A stretch of 64,000 bases of DNA from Chionoecetes opilio (taxonomy: Eukaryota > Arthropoda > Malacostraca > Decapoda > Majidae). Below the pieces are notes generated by a model. It searched no databases. It was not told where the DNA came from and saw only the letters and a program-made list of their open reading frames with translations. The translations under genes and the position numbers were made by a program. Every line of letters begins with the position of its first letter. Position 1 is the first letter of the stretch. The stretch spans positions 202,501-266,500 of the forward strand of contig JACEEZ010001253.1 in NCBI GenBank assembly GCA_016584305.1, given 5' to 3'. Positions 51,394 through 62,404 of this stretch are shown one piece after another.

Positions 51394-52757
51394 CTGCAGC
51401 GCCAAGAAAGGCCCTGGACGCAAGACACGAGCCCCTATGCAGCTGTACCAGGTGGGGGCACCCATGGAACGTGTAGCAGTGGACATTGCTGGACCATTGC
51501 CTCTGACTACCTCAGGGAACCGTTACATCTGCGTGGCCATAGACTATTTCACGAAATGGCCTGAAGCTTATGCACTGCCTAACCATGAAGCCACGACTGT
51601 TGCTGGAGTACTGGTGGAGCAGTTCTTCACACGGTTTGGTGTGCCATGTGAGCTTCACTCCGATCAGGGCCGTGAGTTTGAGTCAGCTGTGTTCCAGGAG
51701 TGCTGTCAACTGTTGTGGTTGAGGAAGACAAGGACGACACCCCTGCGGCCCCAGTCAGACGGCATGGTTGAAAAGTTTAACTGGTCGCTGGCACAGGAGC
51801 TATCGAAGTACTGTGGCGAAGGGCCGACCCAATGGGACCGGAAGCTGCCAGCGTTGCTCATGGCGTACCGTTCCGCTGAGCATGAAGCCACGGAGTACAC
51901 TCCAGCCAAGCTGATGTTGGGCCGGGAGATTCGCCTGCCGGTAGATCTGATCACGGAACGCCCGCCAGACGAGGAGCTGCCTACGGTGAGAACAGACTAT
52001 GCTGTGGGGCTCTGCAGGAGCGTCTGGCAGAGGCACACCACCAAGTGAGGCACTGCCTGAAGTTTACCAGAGAGTCAATGAAGCGACTATACGACCGAGG
52101 CACCAAGTCTACGGGTTTCGTTGAGGATGATTTGGTGTGGCTATACAATCTCTGGTGACGGAAAGGCCTTTCACCGAAGCTGCAGAGTCTATGAGAAGGG
52201 CCTTACACGGTTGTGGAACCAATCTCTGAGGTGACGTACCGGATCACCAGAGGACCTCGCTACCGACCCAAGATTGTCCATGTCGACCGTCTGTGGAGGT
52301 ACTATGGCCCAGGGCAGTACAAGTGGGGCCCTGGCGACGACGACAATCTTGACGCGGAGGATGATGACAAGGATGAAGAGGAGTCGGGTCGCGAAGAGCC
52401 GCAGAGCCTGCAGAAAGGCGAAGTGGGCGCTGCGGCTGGAACTGAAGACGAGTCCGAGGTGGAGGAGGCGCAGTCGGTGAACGCGGATGGGGCAGAGGGG
52501 CAACCCTTCCCATCGTCCAGCGCCCGGACGCCGCGAGGAAACCTCCGAGGTCCAGCGCCCGGACGCCGCGTCCCAGGAGGAGGGTTAGGAAACCTCCGAG
52601 GTTTGACGACTATGTAATGTCTTCTGAGAAACAGTCGTCTTAAAAGGACACATTATGTTTAGTTAATTTTGTAGAATGTAATGGAGGAGTTATTTTTGTA
52701 TTACTTTTGTACCAGGCAACGGACGGGGACTTCCACTCTTTTCAAAGGGGGAGGCAG
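51394..52757 (+). pseudogene. Gypsy integrase, 3' half of pol
   Basis: From 51394 (CSAKKGPGRKTRAP, the end of the zinc-binding HHCC part) the frame reads the DDE core: ERVAVDIAGPLPLTTSGNRY (first D, 51490), CELHSDQGREFES (second D, 51660) and QSDGMVEKFNWSL (E, 51765), so all three catalytic residues are present. A stop lies at 52046, followed by ESMKRLYDRGTKSTGF and a chromo/GPY-like tail PYTVVEPISEVTYRITRGPR...HVDRLWRYYGP (52200-52310). An acidic C-terminus has a short GC-rich tandem duplication at 52515-52600. A polypurine tract aaagggggaggcag precedes the LTR. Stops at 52046, ~52157 and ~52190. Confidence 0.85.
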
Positions 52758-53333
52758 TGTTACGAGGGCAAGATGTGAGGGGAATAATTATTAAAGTGAA
52801 GGCGGTATGCCTCTGGCGGTGTTAGTAAAAAGAGCGGGGTGAGCGAGGCCTGGAGAACAACAACAGACAGAACAGCAACCCCGCGCCCGCCACTCTCTTG
52901 TATGTTACTACCCTCGCCTTTGCAAGGCCCCCGGCCCTTTCCCCTCGATAGAAGCGACGGGTAAGAGACTGTGACGATATTGTGGCCTGTGTGTAAAGAG
53001 AGAGAGAGACCTTGAAAAGTCAGTAAGCTGTGGTGACACATATCCCCCGAGCCCTGCCTGTACCTGTGTAGTGAGTGACCTTGAAACCATGTACTGTGAG
53101 TTACTTCAATATAACACCGTGAAAGGACCCCTTGTGTTTGCCTAAGCCCTTCCCCCCGAATGTGTGAATAGCCAGACATAGGAAAGGACAGCCTGGTACC
53201 AGTTCCTAGCAATGAGCCCGGTAACTTGCTAAGCGCCCCTCTGTCTAAGCATCTGCCTGCTTCCCTGCTCTCAAGAGAGCAGCCCGCGAGCAGATGTAGG
53301 AGCCTAGCTGAGGACAGCATATATTTCGCTTCA
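52758..53333 (+). repeat. Gypsy long terminal repeat, 576 bp
   Basis: Starts TGTTACGAGGG directly after the polypurine tract and ends ...atttcgctTCA. Its last ~200 bp match 51192-51393 in opposite orientation (tggtaccagttcctagcaat, cggtaacttgctaagcg). It includes a short (GA)n near 52996. Confidence 0.85.
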
Positions 53334-53362
53334 ATATATAGCTTCCTATACATATTTATTTA

Positions 53363-53448
53363 ACTCTGGAATAACTTACAGAAAAAGGTAGTACATGCCA
53401 TGAATATTCTCGACTTTAAAGCCAAGCTGGATAATAGTAGGTTTTAGA
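53363..53448 (+). pseudogene. LINE ORF2 3' end
   Basis: LWNNLQKKVVHAMNILDFKA then KLDNSRF stop. W-x-LP-xxVVxAxxxxxFKxxLD is the usual end of CR1/Jockey-like ORF2 proteins. Fragment only. Confidence 0.55.
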
Positions 53449-54374
53449 GACGAGCTTAGCTCTTTTCATGTAAATCACAACTAGATGAATACTAGATGAA
53501 TATCTCACCATTTTTGCAACTAACTGTTACTCATTCCCAATTTCTTTATTATTGTTTGCACAAATGTATAGTATATCTTTTCTATCTTCATCACAGGAAA
53601 TATCATATAATTTTGTGAATGGTACACAGTATGTGCGACAAAGATGAATGTCAAACAAGCTATTAAGTTTCAAATATTTATCATTAATTATAGCAATAAA
53701 GTTGCCTCAGTACTGAGAGTTGGGAAAGTGCAATGACAGTTTGAGTACCAATAGTTAAATTATCGGATGGAAGGCAATGACAGAATGGTCAAAACTTAAT
53801 AATGACAATTGTGAGGTTATGCATCTAAGTCCCATCAACTGCCATTAACTGCCATTGTTTGTCAATTATTAACAAGTTACCAAAAATCATTGGCATGTGA
53901 CCGGTATACATACCTGTTGACGCATCTTTAAACAAGTGAAGGATCACGGATTATCATAGGTGTTGATAGATATTTTTTTACATCAGACCTTTCCCCAAAA
54001 GTGTGGGGTTTTACAGAACCAAGAACAGTTTGCTCACGCAAATACTTGATAGAACTTGCGGTTTTCAGATTATATATATACAAGAGATGAAATAATAATT
54101 ATATAAATCAGAAACTATCACCAGTTTACAATGGAAATATATATCAGTGCACAAACTGCACATGTGGCACAACATTAAACAAGTCATGTATATGTATAGG
54201 ATTTGCACATTTTTGTGTCAAACTATTGAAAGGGCCATAATTGAAGAGGAAAGGGGCATTACTGTTCATACATAATTATACAAACATCTGAAATTATATT
54301 AATTCGATCAATTGCATACATACCTTCGTTGAAATAAGTTATGAGAGCAATATTATCTATAATAATATAAGCGA

Positions 54375-54378
<4 letters not shown>
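53449..54378 (-). other. Dynein intron, no gene seen
   Basis: AT-rich. 53592-53660 is repeated almost exactly at 56058-56125. Confidence 0.5.
53592..53660 (+). repeat. ~68-bp direct repeat, copy 1
   Basis: Contains gaatggtacacagtatgtgc and gacaaagatgaatgtc. Nearly identical to 56058-56125. Confidence 0.75.

Positions 54379-54410
<32 letters not shown>
54379..54410. repeat. (GT)n microsatellite
   Basis: About 32 bp of GT followed by a GC-rich stretch to 54480. Confidence 0.95.
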
Positions 54411-54412
<2 letters not shown>

Positions 54413-54598
54413 GCTCCAGGTGCCGCCCCCTGTGGCGGAATCCCCTCATATTGCACAGTTTTGGAACCGGCTCGAGCAGGGGAAGGTTTTAAGCCCATTT
54501 ATGAGATGATCCAATCACTTTTTTTTTTTTTTTAGCAGCCTATTAGCGAGAATTGTGAAAAAAAAGTGGGTTGCGAGAATTGAGGAAACCTTGATGTA

Positions 54599-54875
54599 GG
54601 GTGATGGGTAATGGGTGAGTGAATGGGTGGGGTGATGGGTAATGGGTGTGGGGTGATGGGTAATGGGTGTGGGGTGATGGGTGAGTGAATGGGTGGGGGG
54701 TGATGGGTGATGGGTGAGGGAATAGATGGGGGGTGATGGGTAATGGGTGAGTGAATGGGTGTGTGGTGATGGATAATGGGTGAGTGAATGGGTGGGGGGT
54801 GGTGGGTAATGGGTGAGTGAATGGGTGGGGGTGATGGGTGAGTGAATGGGTTGGGGGTGATGTGAATAGGTTGGC
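54599..54875. repeat. Minisatellite of gggtgatgggtaatgggtga units
   Basis: About nine imperfect units of gggtgatgggtaatgggtga(gtgaatgggtgg). The His/Pro/Thr/Ser-rich frame on the other strand is not a gene. Confidence 0.92.
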
Positions 54876-55099
54876 GTTAATACATACATTTCTACATCCA
54901 TAATTTCAGGAAAGCTAGAAGGGGCTATCTGGAGAGTCTGTGTTTGGTGGGCCTTCGGACAACCAAACACAGGTGGTGGGCCGGCCGAAGGCCCACCAAT
55001 AGCCCTCCGCAGGAGCTAGCCAAAAAGTCCGTCCGGAGGGCGGCTTTGCGGCTAGTGTTCTATAAATGTTGATACAGTAAAACATGAACTTATTCTTAC

Positions 55100-55293
55100 C
55101 TTCCTCTCTTGATGAGGTTCTTTCCGATTAAAGGATCAAGCACTGGATCTAAGTTCTCAGGCAAATTTTCAATGAGAACAGTATTGCCTCTAGTAATAGC
55201 CAGCTCTAGTGTATCCAGGCACTTCTTATGATCAAGCCGTACAACAACTAGCTGCTCTCCATATTTAGCTTTAATCCATTTTATGCCTTGAAG
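55100..55293 (-). CDS. DNAH9/11/17-like: Axonemal dynein heavy chain, exon 1 of 8 in window (AAA5)
   Basis: First of eight exons visible; joined, they give 442 codons without a stop and in consistent phase. This exon (194 bp) reads LQGIKWIKAKYGEQLVVVRL, then DHKKCLDTLELAITRGNTVL and IENLPENLDPVLDPLIGKNL, then IKRG. QGxxWIKxKYG...LIEN(L/I)xExxDPVLDPLxGxxxIK+G is the AAA5 module. Acceptor tttgcag at 55293 and donor AG|gtaaga at 55100, phase 2 out. The whole protein (~4,400 residues in the family) is a microtubule motor of the ciliary or flagellar outer arm; AAA1-4 bind nucleotide, AAA5-6 close the ring. The wording of conserved blocks fits DNAH9/11/17 and not DNAH5/8. The upstream exon is not found up to 64000. 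In decapods, whose sperm are usually non-flagellated, the site of use is an open question. Confidence 0.95.
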
Positions 55294-56556
55294 CTGCAAA
55301 TGAAGAAAAGTTAATGCATTTGTATTATAAATAAGTTTACATTGCACAACTAAGCTGTTCTGTAAATTTTATTTATTTTAAGAAATGGTAAGTTTTCATG
55401 TGCAATGCAAATACTAATCATTGTTATCATTTCACATTTATCATATAGCTTTCCCCTCTCTATACATAATGTTTAATGTTACAATGTATTAATACCTTTA
55501 TCATGGATATCCGTTATCTGTTTTTAGGTCCCCTCCAGAGATAGGGCACTAGCTAGCGTGAGAGGATCGATCGTGGCCCAGGGGAACCCATGAGTAATCC
55601 GGCAACCTTATTCCACATCTGGTTATCATTTAAACCGGCCTGCACTAAAAAATTTGGGGACCAAACTAAGGTGGAAAATGTATGCCTGGCAGGTCTGTGC
55701 CCCCCACACCCTGTAGTTACCAGCTCGTCATTATGTCGCTGCCCATCGTTGGATCTACATGTCTTCTTCTTGCACACTACGTATCGCAAGTCATCGTATT
55801 TCAATGGTAAGCCAAGTACGTGGTTATTTTTATATTCTCGTGTGTTAGCAGGATAGTGTTAGGTTCACTGTATTTTCCCCATTTGCTTTTGCCCTGGGAC
55901 TCTACGGTTGGCTTCCCGCGGCAGACGTTATTTTCCTTCCTCATTCTAGTTCCCCCTGTACTTTAGGGGGTGTAAGTGCACGCGAGAGGGAGCGTTGTGA
56001 TTCTTGGCGCCCGGTGTAATGTGGGCAACTTTTAGTATATTCAAGTTTCCCGCCTTGACATCACAGGAAATATCATATTATTTTGTGAATGGTACACAGT
56101 ATGTGCGACAAAGATGAATGTCAAACAAAGGTCGCATCAGAGGCGACCTCTACCAGTGCCCGGCTGCAGCAAGGTGAGCGTGGGTTAAGACTGAGGTTAG
56201 CCAGTTATTCCAGAGTAGCCGCCCAAAGAATACGCTTCCTACCTTCTGGGCGGCACCCAGTCAACCTTTGTTCCTGTACAAACATCCCCTACTTTTGTAA
56301 ATATACAAAGCTACTACACTTACTGTGTGTACCTGAACCACACACAAACACGTACAAGGTGCTAAATAGCAAACACAACGAACCACAAGTGAAAATGATT
56401 GACGAATCACACACACGTGTTCCTGCCTCCGCTACCGCTCATACCTTCGCAACGTTACCTCACCATCTCCTGCCACGGTAACTACCACACTTACACAAGT
56501 AGTTATTGACCAACATAAAATTGGCGTCAGCTGTGGTCATGCTTCGCTTGCTTATA

Positions 56557-56557
<1 letters not shown>
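55294..56557 (-). other. Dynein intron with possible LTR/primer-site fragment
   Basis: 55520-55860 is moderately GC-rich with a short frame on each strand and no recognisable protein. tggcgcccggtgtaatgtgg at 56013 resembles a tRNA-Lys-type primer site, so 55850-56500 may be a retroelement leader. Unproven. Confidence 0.3.
56058..56125 (+). repeat. ~68-bp direct repeat, copy 2
   Basis: Partner of 53592-53660, about 2.47 kb away in the same orientation. Confidence 0.75.

Positions 56558-56633
<76 letters not shown>
56558..56633. repeat. (GT)n microsatellite
   Basis: About 76 bp of GT. Confidence 0.96.
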
Positions 56634-56635
<2 letters not shown>

Positions 56636-57454
56636 CTAGGGTTTCCTTTCCGGGATCCCGGGCGTAAATAGGTATTTTTTCCTGGGAAATTGGTTCAAAT
56701 CCCCGGACTCTTATTGTTGTTTCGTATTTCAGATTTGCACTATGTAAAATACAAAGCGCATGAAAGAGAGAGGGAAAGTGTTCTAAAGAGAACACTTTTC
56801 TTGTAGGGTAAGGGCTTCAAAATGGCATAGAATAATTATTTTCTTTTTACAATAGCTATTTATTAATGTCATTCTATATATCATTGCATTACATTTGTGG
56901 CTAGCAGAAGGAGATTGACTGCTTTTGCTTCCTGGAGAATCATTTCATGAACAACTTTTGATGTGTGTTTGACTGTGTGTCTTGTGTGCACCGTGCACAA
57001 ATGATCTTATGCTATTATTTTTTTTTTTCCACTGGTCATTCAAGTGTTTCTTTAGGTTTTAGTAGAATGTGGCATCCAAATGCCATTAAAGAATTCTTCT
57101 TCTTTTATAATACCTAACTTTGAATGTAACTCCAAATATCTTGAGATTCTTTTATGACTAACGGAATGAGATTAGATAATCAAAATGTTGCTTATTTGGT
57201 CAGATTATGTACCTGTTTCTGCACCAGTATGCAAGTTGATAAAGAGAACATTGCTTCAGTGTCATGAAATGTATCAATTCAATTGCCTTTCAATTGATAT
57301 ACAGACACTACACTAATGAAATATGTGGGGTTCGCACTTCGCACAGCATTAGTTAGTACAAATATTACCTGATCCGGGAAATCCTGGGATCCCGTGATAT
57401 ATCCTAGTTTGTCCCAGAATCCCGGGATGTTAAGAAACCCCAAAAACAGGAAAC
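56634..57454 (-). other. No gene seen
   Basis: tttccgggatcccgggcg (56646) and gggatcccgtgat / atcccgggatg (57390-57430) are similar CG palindromes about 750 bp apart and may be ends of one unknown repeat. Confidence 0.35.
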
Positions 57455-58011
57455 AGTCCCTTTTCTGTTTCCTCTAACTGTCGCTATATTCACTTTCAAT
57501 CCAAAGGTGGCTGTTGCCTACATATGTACGCTACGACATCTATCGTGCCCACGGTCTTGAATCTTCAGAATTTTCTACCATCTTTGGGGATGTGGTAGCG
57601 GAGTCGTTAGCGTCTCCGACTGGCGTTCTCGGTGACCCGAGTTCGATCCCCGAAGAAAACCAAAACCTTTCTGCACCGTCGAGTGGCCTAAGAACACCCA
57701 CATGCCCTGCCGATCAACTCTACCTATGATTGCGAGTGCATCAGAGGACACAGGGGGGCGGCATGAGTCTCTAATCACAGGCGTCACTAAGAATCCTGCC
57801 TGCGCCACCACGGGCGAGGACCAACCATCACAGACCTCAAGTGAACCTCCAGAGCCTACCATCCGAGCCCTGGGTGACCACTGCCTACAGACGCTATGAA
57901 CACAAATGTAAAAAAAAAAAAAAAAAAAAAAAAATCTGGCTTTGACTTCATTGTCACTAACTTTAAATTTACTAAATGTTACTGTGCTGTATCTCTCTCG
58001 CCTAACTCCTC
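57455..58011 (+). pseudogene. LINE-J endonuclease fragment, part 1
   Basis: 57490-57583 matches GCC.YVR...RAHGLESSEFSTI, and 57935-58011 continues WL-FDFIVTNFKFTKC.CAVSLSPNSS. A SINE (57584-57934) is inserted between. Continues at 58905 after a second insertion. Confidence 0.75.
57584..57934 (+). mobile_element. tRNA-derived SINE with poly-A tail, full length
   Basis: A-box-like gtggtagcggagtcgttagc at 57593 and B-box gagttcgatccccg at 57640. The body has gtcgagtggcctaagaacac, ggggggcggcatgag and gcgccaccacgggcgagg. It ends in 25 A at 57910-57934. It splits the LINE-J word FSTIWL; only atct is duplicated at the ends. Same family as 27296-27427 and 27431-27730. Confidence 0.85.
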
Positions 58012-58175
58012 TATCAATCAATCATTGGGGGCACGTCACCTGGACCACCCTACGACGCAAGTACCGGGATTCACCACGCGCGAGTCCTCATGCAGGCTCC
58101 CTTCCAATACCAAGCAAATCTCGACAGAAAACATCAACTTGCCCTAGCCACGAGGCTTTTGGGCGCCCCCTTGGA
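58012..58175 (-). mobile_element. LINE-T 3' end with (TGAT)n tail
   Basis: Matches 5032-5240 and 39806-39936. On the minus strand it follows the RT fragment 58905-58190 and ends with (TGAT)n at 58012. LINE-T plus tail is bounded by aactcctc at 58003-58010 and again just before 58913, consistent with one insertion into LINE-J. Confidence 0.7.
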
Positions 58176-58904
58176 TTCTTTAAATGCCGATTTGTTTCTT
58201 ACATATACAACCCAGCGGGAATGATCGGCTTCAGAGTAGCGTGTCACATACATACGTATATAGCCGAAGTTGGCGCTGATCGACTATGCTGGTAAAAGGC
58301 CTCGATTCAGTCTCACGGTGAAATCGCTGATTTGACACGAAATCATCGTACAATCAATACTTCTTGACGTGACCCGCCGTCATTCTGAACACTAAGGTAT
58401 GTAAAACTTTCCAAGATCTCAATGTCCTCGCCGCACGCATGAACATACTTTACTGTTTCATCTAGTAAGCCTCCAAACACCTGGACCTAGGTCTTGACTC
58501 AAGAGGCCAAGTCCAAAAGGCTTTTGCCTCCTCGAGCAGCGCCTTAAGAGCCATTACCATGATCTCCAGTGACTCAGCAAAGATTACTGCATCATCGGCA
58601 AAATCTCCACAATCACTTTGATCTACAACTTTGCCCAATACCCAGTCCATACAAGTGTTAAAAAGTGATAGGGTAAAGTCGCACCCTTGCCTCACTCCTG
58701 TATTCACAGAAAAAAAGTTGGATACACCACTCCCACCCTTCACAGCACTTTCAGTCCCAGAGTACAGGACATTCATCAGATAGTCCTTGTAATAATCCTG
58801 CGAAATCGCAGAAGATCTCAGAGTGACGCATGATGCACTGAGTCAAACGCCTTCTTGAGATCAATATAGGCTGCAAGCATCCCTTGTCGAAACTCACGTT
58901 GAAA
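58176..58904 (-). pseudogene. LINE-T reverse transcriptase fragment
   Basis: Minus-strand fragments in order: AYIDLKKAFDSVHHASL (58875, RT motif A), SGTESAVKGGSGVSNFFSVN then TGVRQGCDFTLSLFNTCMDW (58750-58640), FADDAVIFAESLEIMVMALK (58600, motif C FADD), then VSNQRFHRETESRPFTSIV and RQLRLYTYV (58340-58250). Internal deletions lie between. The clade resembles RTE-like or related LINEs with a microsatellite tail; unsure. It lies inside LINE-J. Confidence 0.8.
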
Positions 58905-59737
58905 CTCCTCGGACAATGTACAATTCTTCGACTATTTCACATCAAAAGTTGAGCACAGCTCATCATATTTTCCTTTTGCAGAAACTTCCATTCATGGCGA
59001 TTTCAATGTTCACCATAAACTTTGGCTTGCATCTTCTTTCACTGACCAACCTGGTGAACAAGCCTAAAACGTTGCTATCCTCCAGGACCTAGAGCAGCTG
59101 GTGCAGCATCCTACTCGTATTCCTGACCGCCTCTGAAACACGCCCAACATTCTTGATCTTTTCCTAAATACTAACCCTTCTGCTTACTCGTGAAACTTTT
59201 ATGTCCGTTGGGTTCCTCCGATCACAGTCTTATTTATGTAACCTGTCCTATCGCTACGGTGCCGCTTCGGGACCCACCTAATCGGAGGTGCTTCTGGCAT
59301 TTCAACTCAGCTAAGTAGGATGAACTAACGCAGTACTACTCTGCGTTATACTTATTTTCCATGGAATAATTATTGCTTCAATGTCAGAGACCCATCTCTT
59401 TGTGCAGAGCGCATCATTGAGGTCATTGTCTCTGTCATGGAGGCATACATCCCTCACACTTTCTAATCCTATAGCTCGTCAACCTTGGTTTAACTCTGCT
59501 TGTTTTCATGCTGTCCAAGATAGAGAGGCGGCTCACAAACGGTACCGTAAAAATCCATCTCCTGAAACTCATGCCCACTATATTTATGCCCGAAATCATG
59601 CCAACTCTTTTCTTCAACTAACCAAAAACTCCTTTTTTTCATGGAAAATGTCAAACTATTTCTGAATTAAACTTCTATCGTGACTTTTGGCATCTAGGTA
59701 ATAACATCTTTTACAATTTTGCTTCTTCATCTTACCC
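58905..59737 (+). pseudogene. LINE-J fragment, part 2
   Basis: Resumes NSSDNVQFFDYFTSKVEHSS, then SIHGDFNVHHKLWLASSFTD (59000), LEQLVQHPTRIPDRL (59110), FPWNNYCFNVRDPSLCAERI (59370-59420), and NPIARQPWFNSACFHAVQDRE and HAHYIYARNHANSFLQLTKN (59465-59630). Ends at 59737 where a GTCGC-rich element begins. Frameshifts throughout. Confidence 0.82.
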
Positions 59738-60273
59738 GTTGGCTCGGGTTACCGTAGTTAGGCGACTAATCGGCGACTAGTTTGCGACTGTCGTCGAAAG
59801 TCGCGGACAGTTGCGGACTAATTCGAATTTAACCGCCGTCATGCGTCGACATTCGCCGATAATCGTAGCACGACGCTAACCACAGTTGCCGTCATGCGGC
59901 GACTGTTCCCAGCCGTGCTGCGACTGACACCGGATATAGAAAGCCCCTCCACCGACCGTAGTCGGCGTGGTTAGCACACCACTTTGCAACCTTCGCTTGT
60001 GTAGTGAACCACGCCACCGATGTGGGTCACACTGTTGTCCACACACTTGCCCACCTTGACTAGGCCATAAATACTTATGTGCTTGCAAATATTATCAATT
60101 GAACACAATAACTACGACATGGTGATAACAATCACCAAGGCACTCAAGATACTGCGGAAGCAGTATAGCGCTAAATATACTGCTTTATTTATAGTGGATA
60201 ATTATGACGATAATAATAATATTAACAATAATAATAATAATAATATTAATAAATATCTCAAGAAATTCCGCTG

Positions 60274-60347
<74 letters not shown>

Positions 60348-60708
60348 CGTCTTTCCCACACAAATAACGGAAACTTTATAACGATTAGTCGCAGCACGGC
60401 CCCGACTGGTCGCAGTACGGCCTTGACTGGTCGGCGACAGGCTCGGACCCGTCGGCGACGAATCCCAGCACGGAGCCGACTTTTTCCAATATTTTTTTGA
60501 GTCGCAGACCCACCCTGAGTTATAGAGCATGCATCACACAGTCGGGAACCCCCTCGCGCCCATTCACGACTCCTACGACCCGACGACGACTGTCGGGGCC
60601 TGACGCCAACCCACATGACGACCGGTGCCGACCACAGCATGACTCAGCAGGGGACTCAGTCGTGACTGGTCACCGTCGAGAGTCGTGAAGATGTGAACGG
60701 GCCTTAAA
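59738..60708. mobile_element. GTCGC-rich unclassified element
   Basis: Both flanks of this block are crowded with gtcgcag, gtcggcgac and cgactggtc motifs in both orientations (59755-59960 and 60385-60690), with AT-rich sequence and a (TC)n (60279-60343) between. The right end gatgtgaacgggcc is followed by ttaaa. It looks like a non-autonomous DNA element with subterminal repeats. Left terminus not found. Confidence 0.45.
60279..60343. repeat. (TC)n microsatellite
   Basis: About 65 bp of TC, preceded by an ATA/AAT-rich tract at 60200-60255. Confidence 0.96.
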
Positions 60709-61199
60709 TTAGACCCCACGTGATCTGCAGCCGCCCTCTCCAAGCCTGGCCACCTACCTCCCCCCCCTCTCTCCCACGTTGCCCATACGAGGTCGGCGCC
60801 GCCCATCTTGCTCACCTCACTCCTCTGGTGGACAATGGACAACGCCCTGCCCCCAACCTACTGTCACCTGCTGCATTGACTGTTTGGACACCATAGACAT
60901 TTTTTAGTGACGTGAGTGTGTTTTAAAGACTTTTTTTTTTTTTTTTTTTTTTTTTACAAAACAAAGGACTGGCCAAGGGCACAACAAAAAGAGGTAACAC
61001 AAAGCCCGCTTAGTTGCCAGTCCCTATAAAGAAGACAGTAAGAGAATAAAAACGGGGGGTCCGGGCTCCTTTCGTCGAGTGGATCAGGCCAGGGACGTTC
61101 GACAACACCAGGGTGGTTTCAAGGAGCATAGGCGGCCCAGCCGGAAAGGGTTTACCGGGGTCGGGTGCTCCATGTCCCGGGCCCTGCGCTCAAGGCGTG
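60709..61199 (+). repeat. Short decapod-type repeat and GC-rich sequence
   Basis: 60955-61030 (ggactggccaagggcacaac ... gttgccagtcc) resembles a ~100-bp repeat I remember as common in decapod 3' UTRs, preceded by 24 T. This is memory, not a search. The rest (60709-60925) is GC-rich and unrecognised. Confidence 0.45.
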
Positions 61200-62404
61200 A
61201 TGCCTTCCCCAAGGACACCACCAAGAGAAGCTCTGATTTCTGAGCCTCCATTCCAGGGTCTCATGTTTCCGAGCAGCTTGGTCCAAGATCAAAACAGAGG
61301 CTAGGCCACCAGGGTGGTCCAGAGAGGTCTTGTTTGGTCCTCGATAAGACCGTCGCCACTTTGGCGACTCCCTCCATGGACACCAGTCTCCACGGAGCTC
61401 GCCAGCCACGTGTCGGACATGCTCTCCTTAAGGGTGGTGGAGAAATCTCGGAAAAAGGTAATTCTTTCACGTATCTTCATCATCTCCAAAGATAAGGAGG
61501 CTCATTCTGGACCTCTGTTGGATGAACGAGTTCATAAACAACCACAGGTTACGAATGCTGATCTTGGCACAAGTACGTCTTTGCCTGCGGCATGGTGACT
61601 GGTTGACGTGTCTAGATCTCAAGGACACCTACTTACATGTAGGTTCACTGTATACTTACTTGCACAGCGGTTCACTGTATCGCACGCCAGGGGACCTCCA
61701 GGTTCGAACCTCTGTTGTCCTTTTTCGAACATATATTCGACCTAACCGCCCAATTCTACCTCTACCTGTCTGTCAGGTTCCTACTGGGGGCGGATAACGA
61801 GTGAGCCAATGGCCTCTATCGTATCAAGGGATCGTTGATGGAGTGGCAGCTTCATCCGGAGCGCTTTGCGGCTCTCTGTCGGCAGTGGGACACTCCAGAG
61901 GTAGACCTCTCCGCCTCCAGGCACTCTGCCCAGCTGCGGACTTTATTGACGACGGAAGAACGGACCCCTGCTGGGGGCCCGGCCGCCCTAAAAGAGGACT
62001 GGAACAGGTGGCGCCATGTCTACCTGTTTCCGTATCCCCGCACCTGCATCCTTCTGAAGGTGGGCAACAAGCTGCGTTTCTTCAAGGGCAGGGTGAACAT
62101 GGTGGCTCCTCTTTGACCGTTGCAGCCCTGGTTTTACGAACTGAAGGTGCGGTGCCTCTCCCCAGTTCATTTTGGTCTCACACTTTGCAGGAGGAGCTCC
62201 CAGCCAGGCATCGTTCCACCTTGCAGCTACTCGCCTAGAATTTCTCAATTCCTCCCTCAGTCGATCGGTCTTGGCTGACATGAGGACATGTTAGCGGAGG
62301 CTAACCTGTGGAGGACATGTTAGTGGCCCTCCACCCATCCTCAACTTAGCAATACGAGTCCAATTGGAAGGCCTTGCAGTCTTTCTTTAAACAGAAAGGC
62401 CTCC
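61200..62404 (+). pseudogene. DIRS-type retrotransposon fragment
   Basis: Frames read SSLVQDQNRG-, TELASHVSDMLSLRVVEK (61390), SRIFIISKDK (61470) and, after a shift, WMNEFINNHRLRMLILAQVR then LCLRHGDWLTCLDLKDTYLH (61515-61640), the RT palm of DIRS/Ngaro elements (GDWLxSxDLKDAYxH). 61840-62110 reads EWQLHPERFAALCRQWDTPE then VDLSASRHSAQLRT and YLFPYPRTCILLKV, the RNase H/connection part (PEVDLFAxxxNxQL). NWKALQSFFKQKGLRG at 62370 may be the tyrosine recombinase start. Many shifts; no intact recombinase. Confidence 0.75.

Noticed and set aside
48650..53333. Endogenous retrovirus rather than a gypsy retrotransposon
   Set aside because: No envelope-like frame exists between integrase and the LTR; gag, protease and integrase fit a Ty3/gypsy element.
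54515..54970. His/Pro/Ser/Thr-rich 151-residue frame
   Set aside because: It is a minisatellite translation on the minus strand, bounded by poly-K from poly-T.
55590..55856. Small open frames on both strands near 55553-55856
   Set aside because: Both strands open over the same GC-rich stretch; no conservation recognised.
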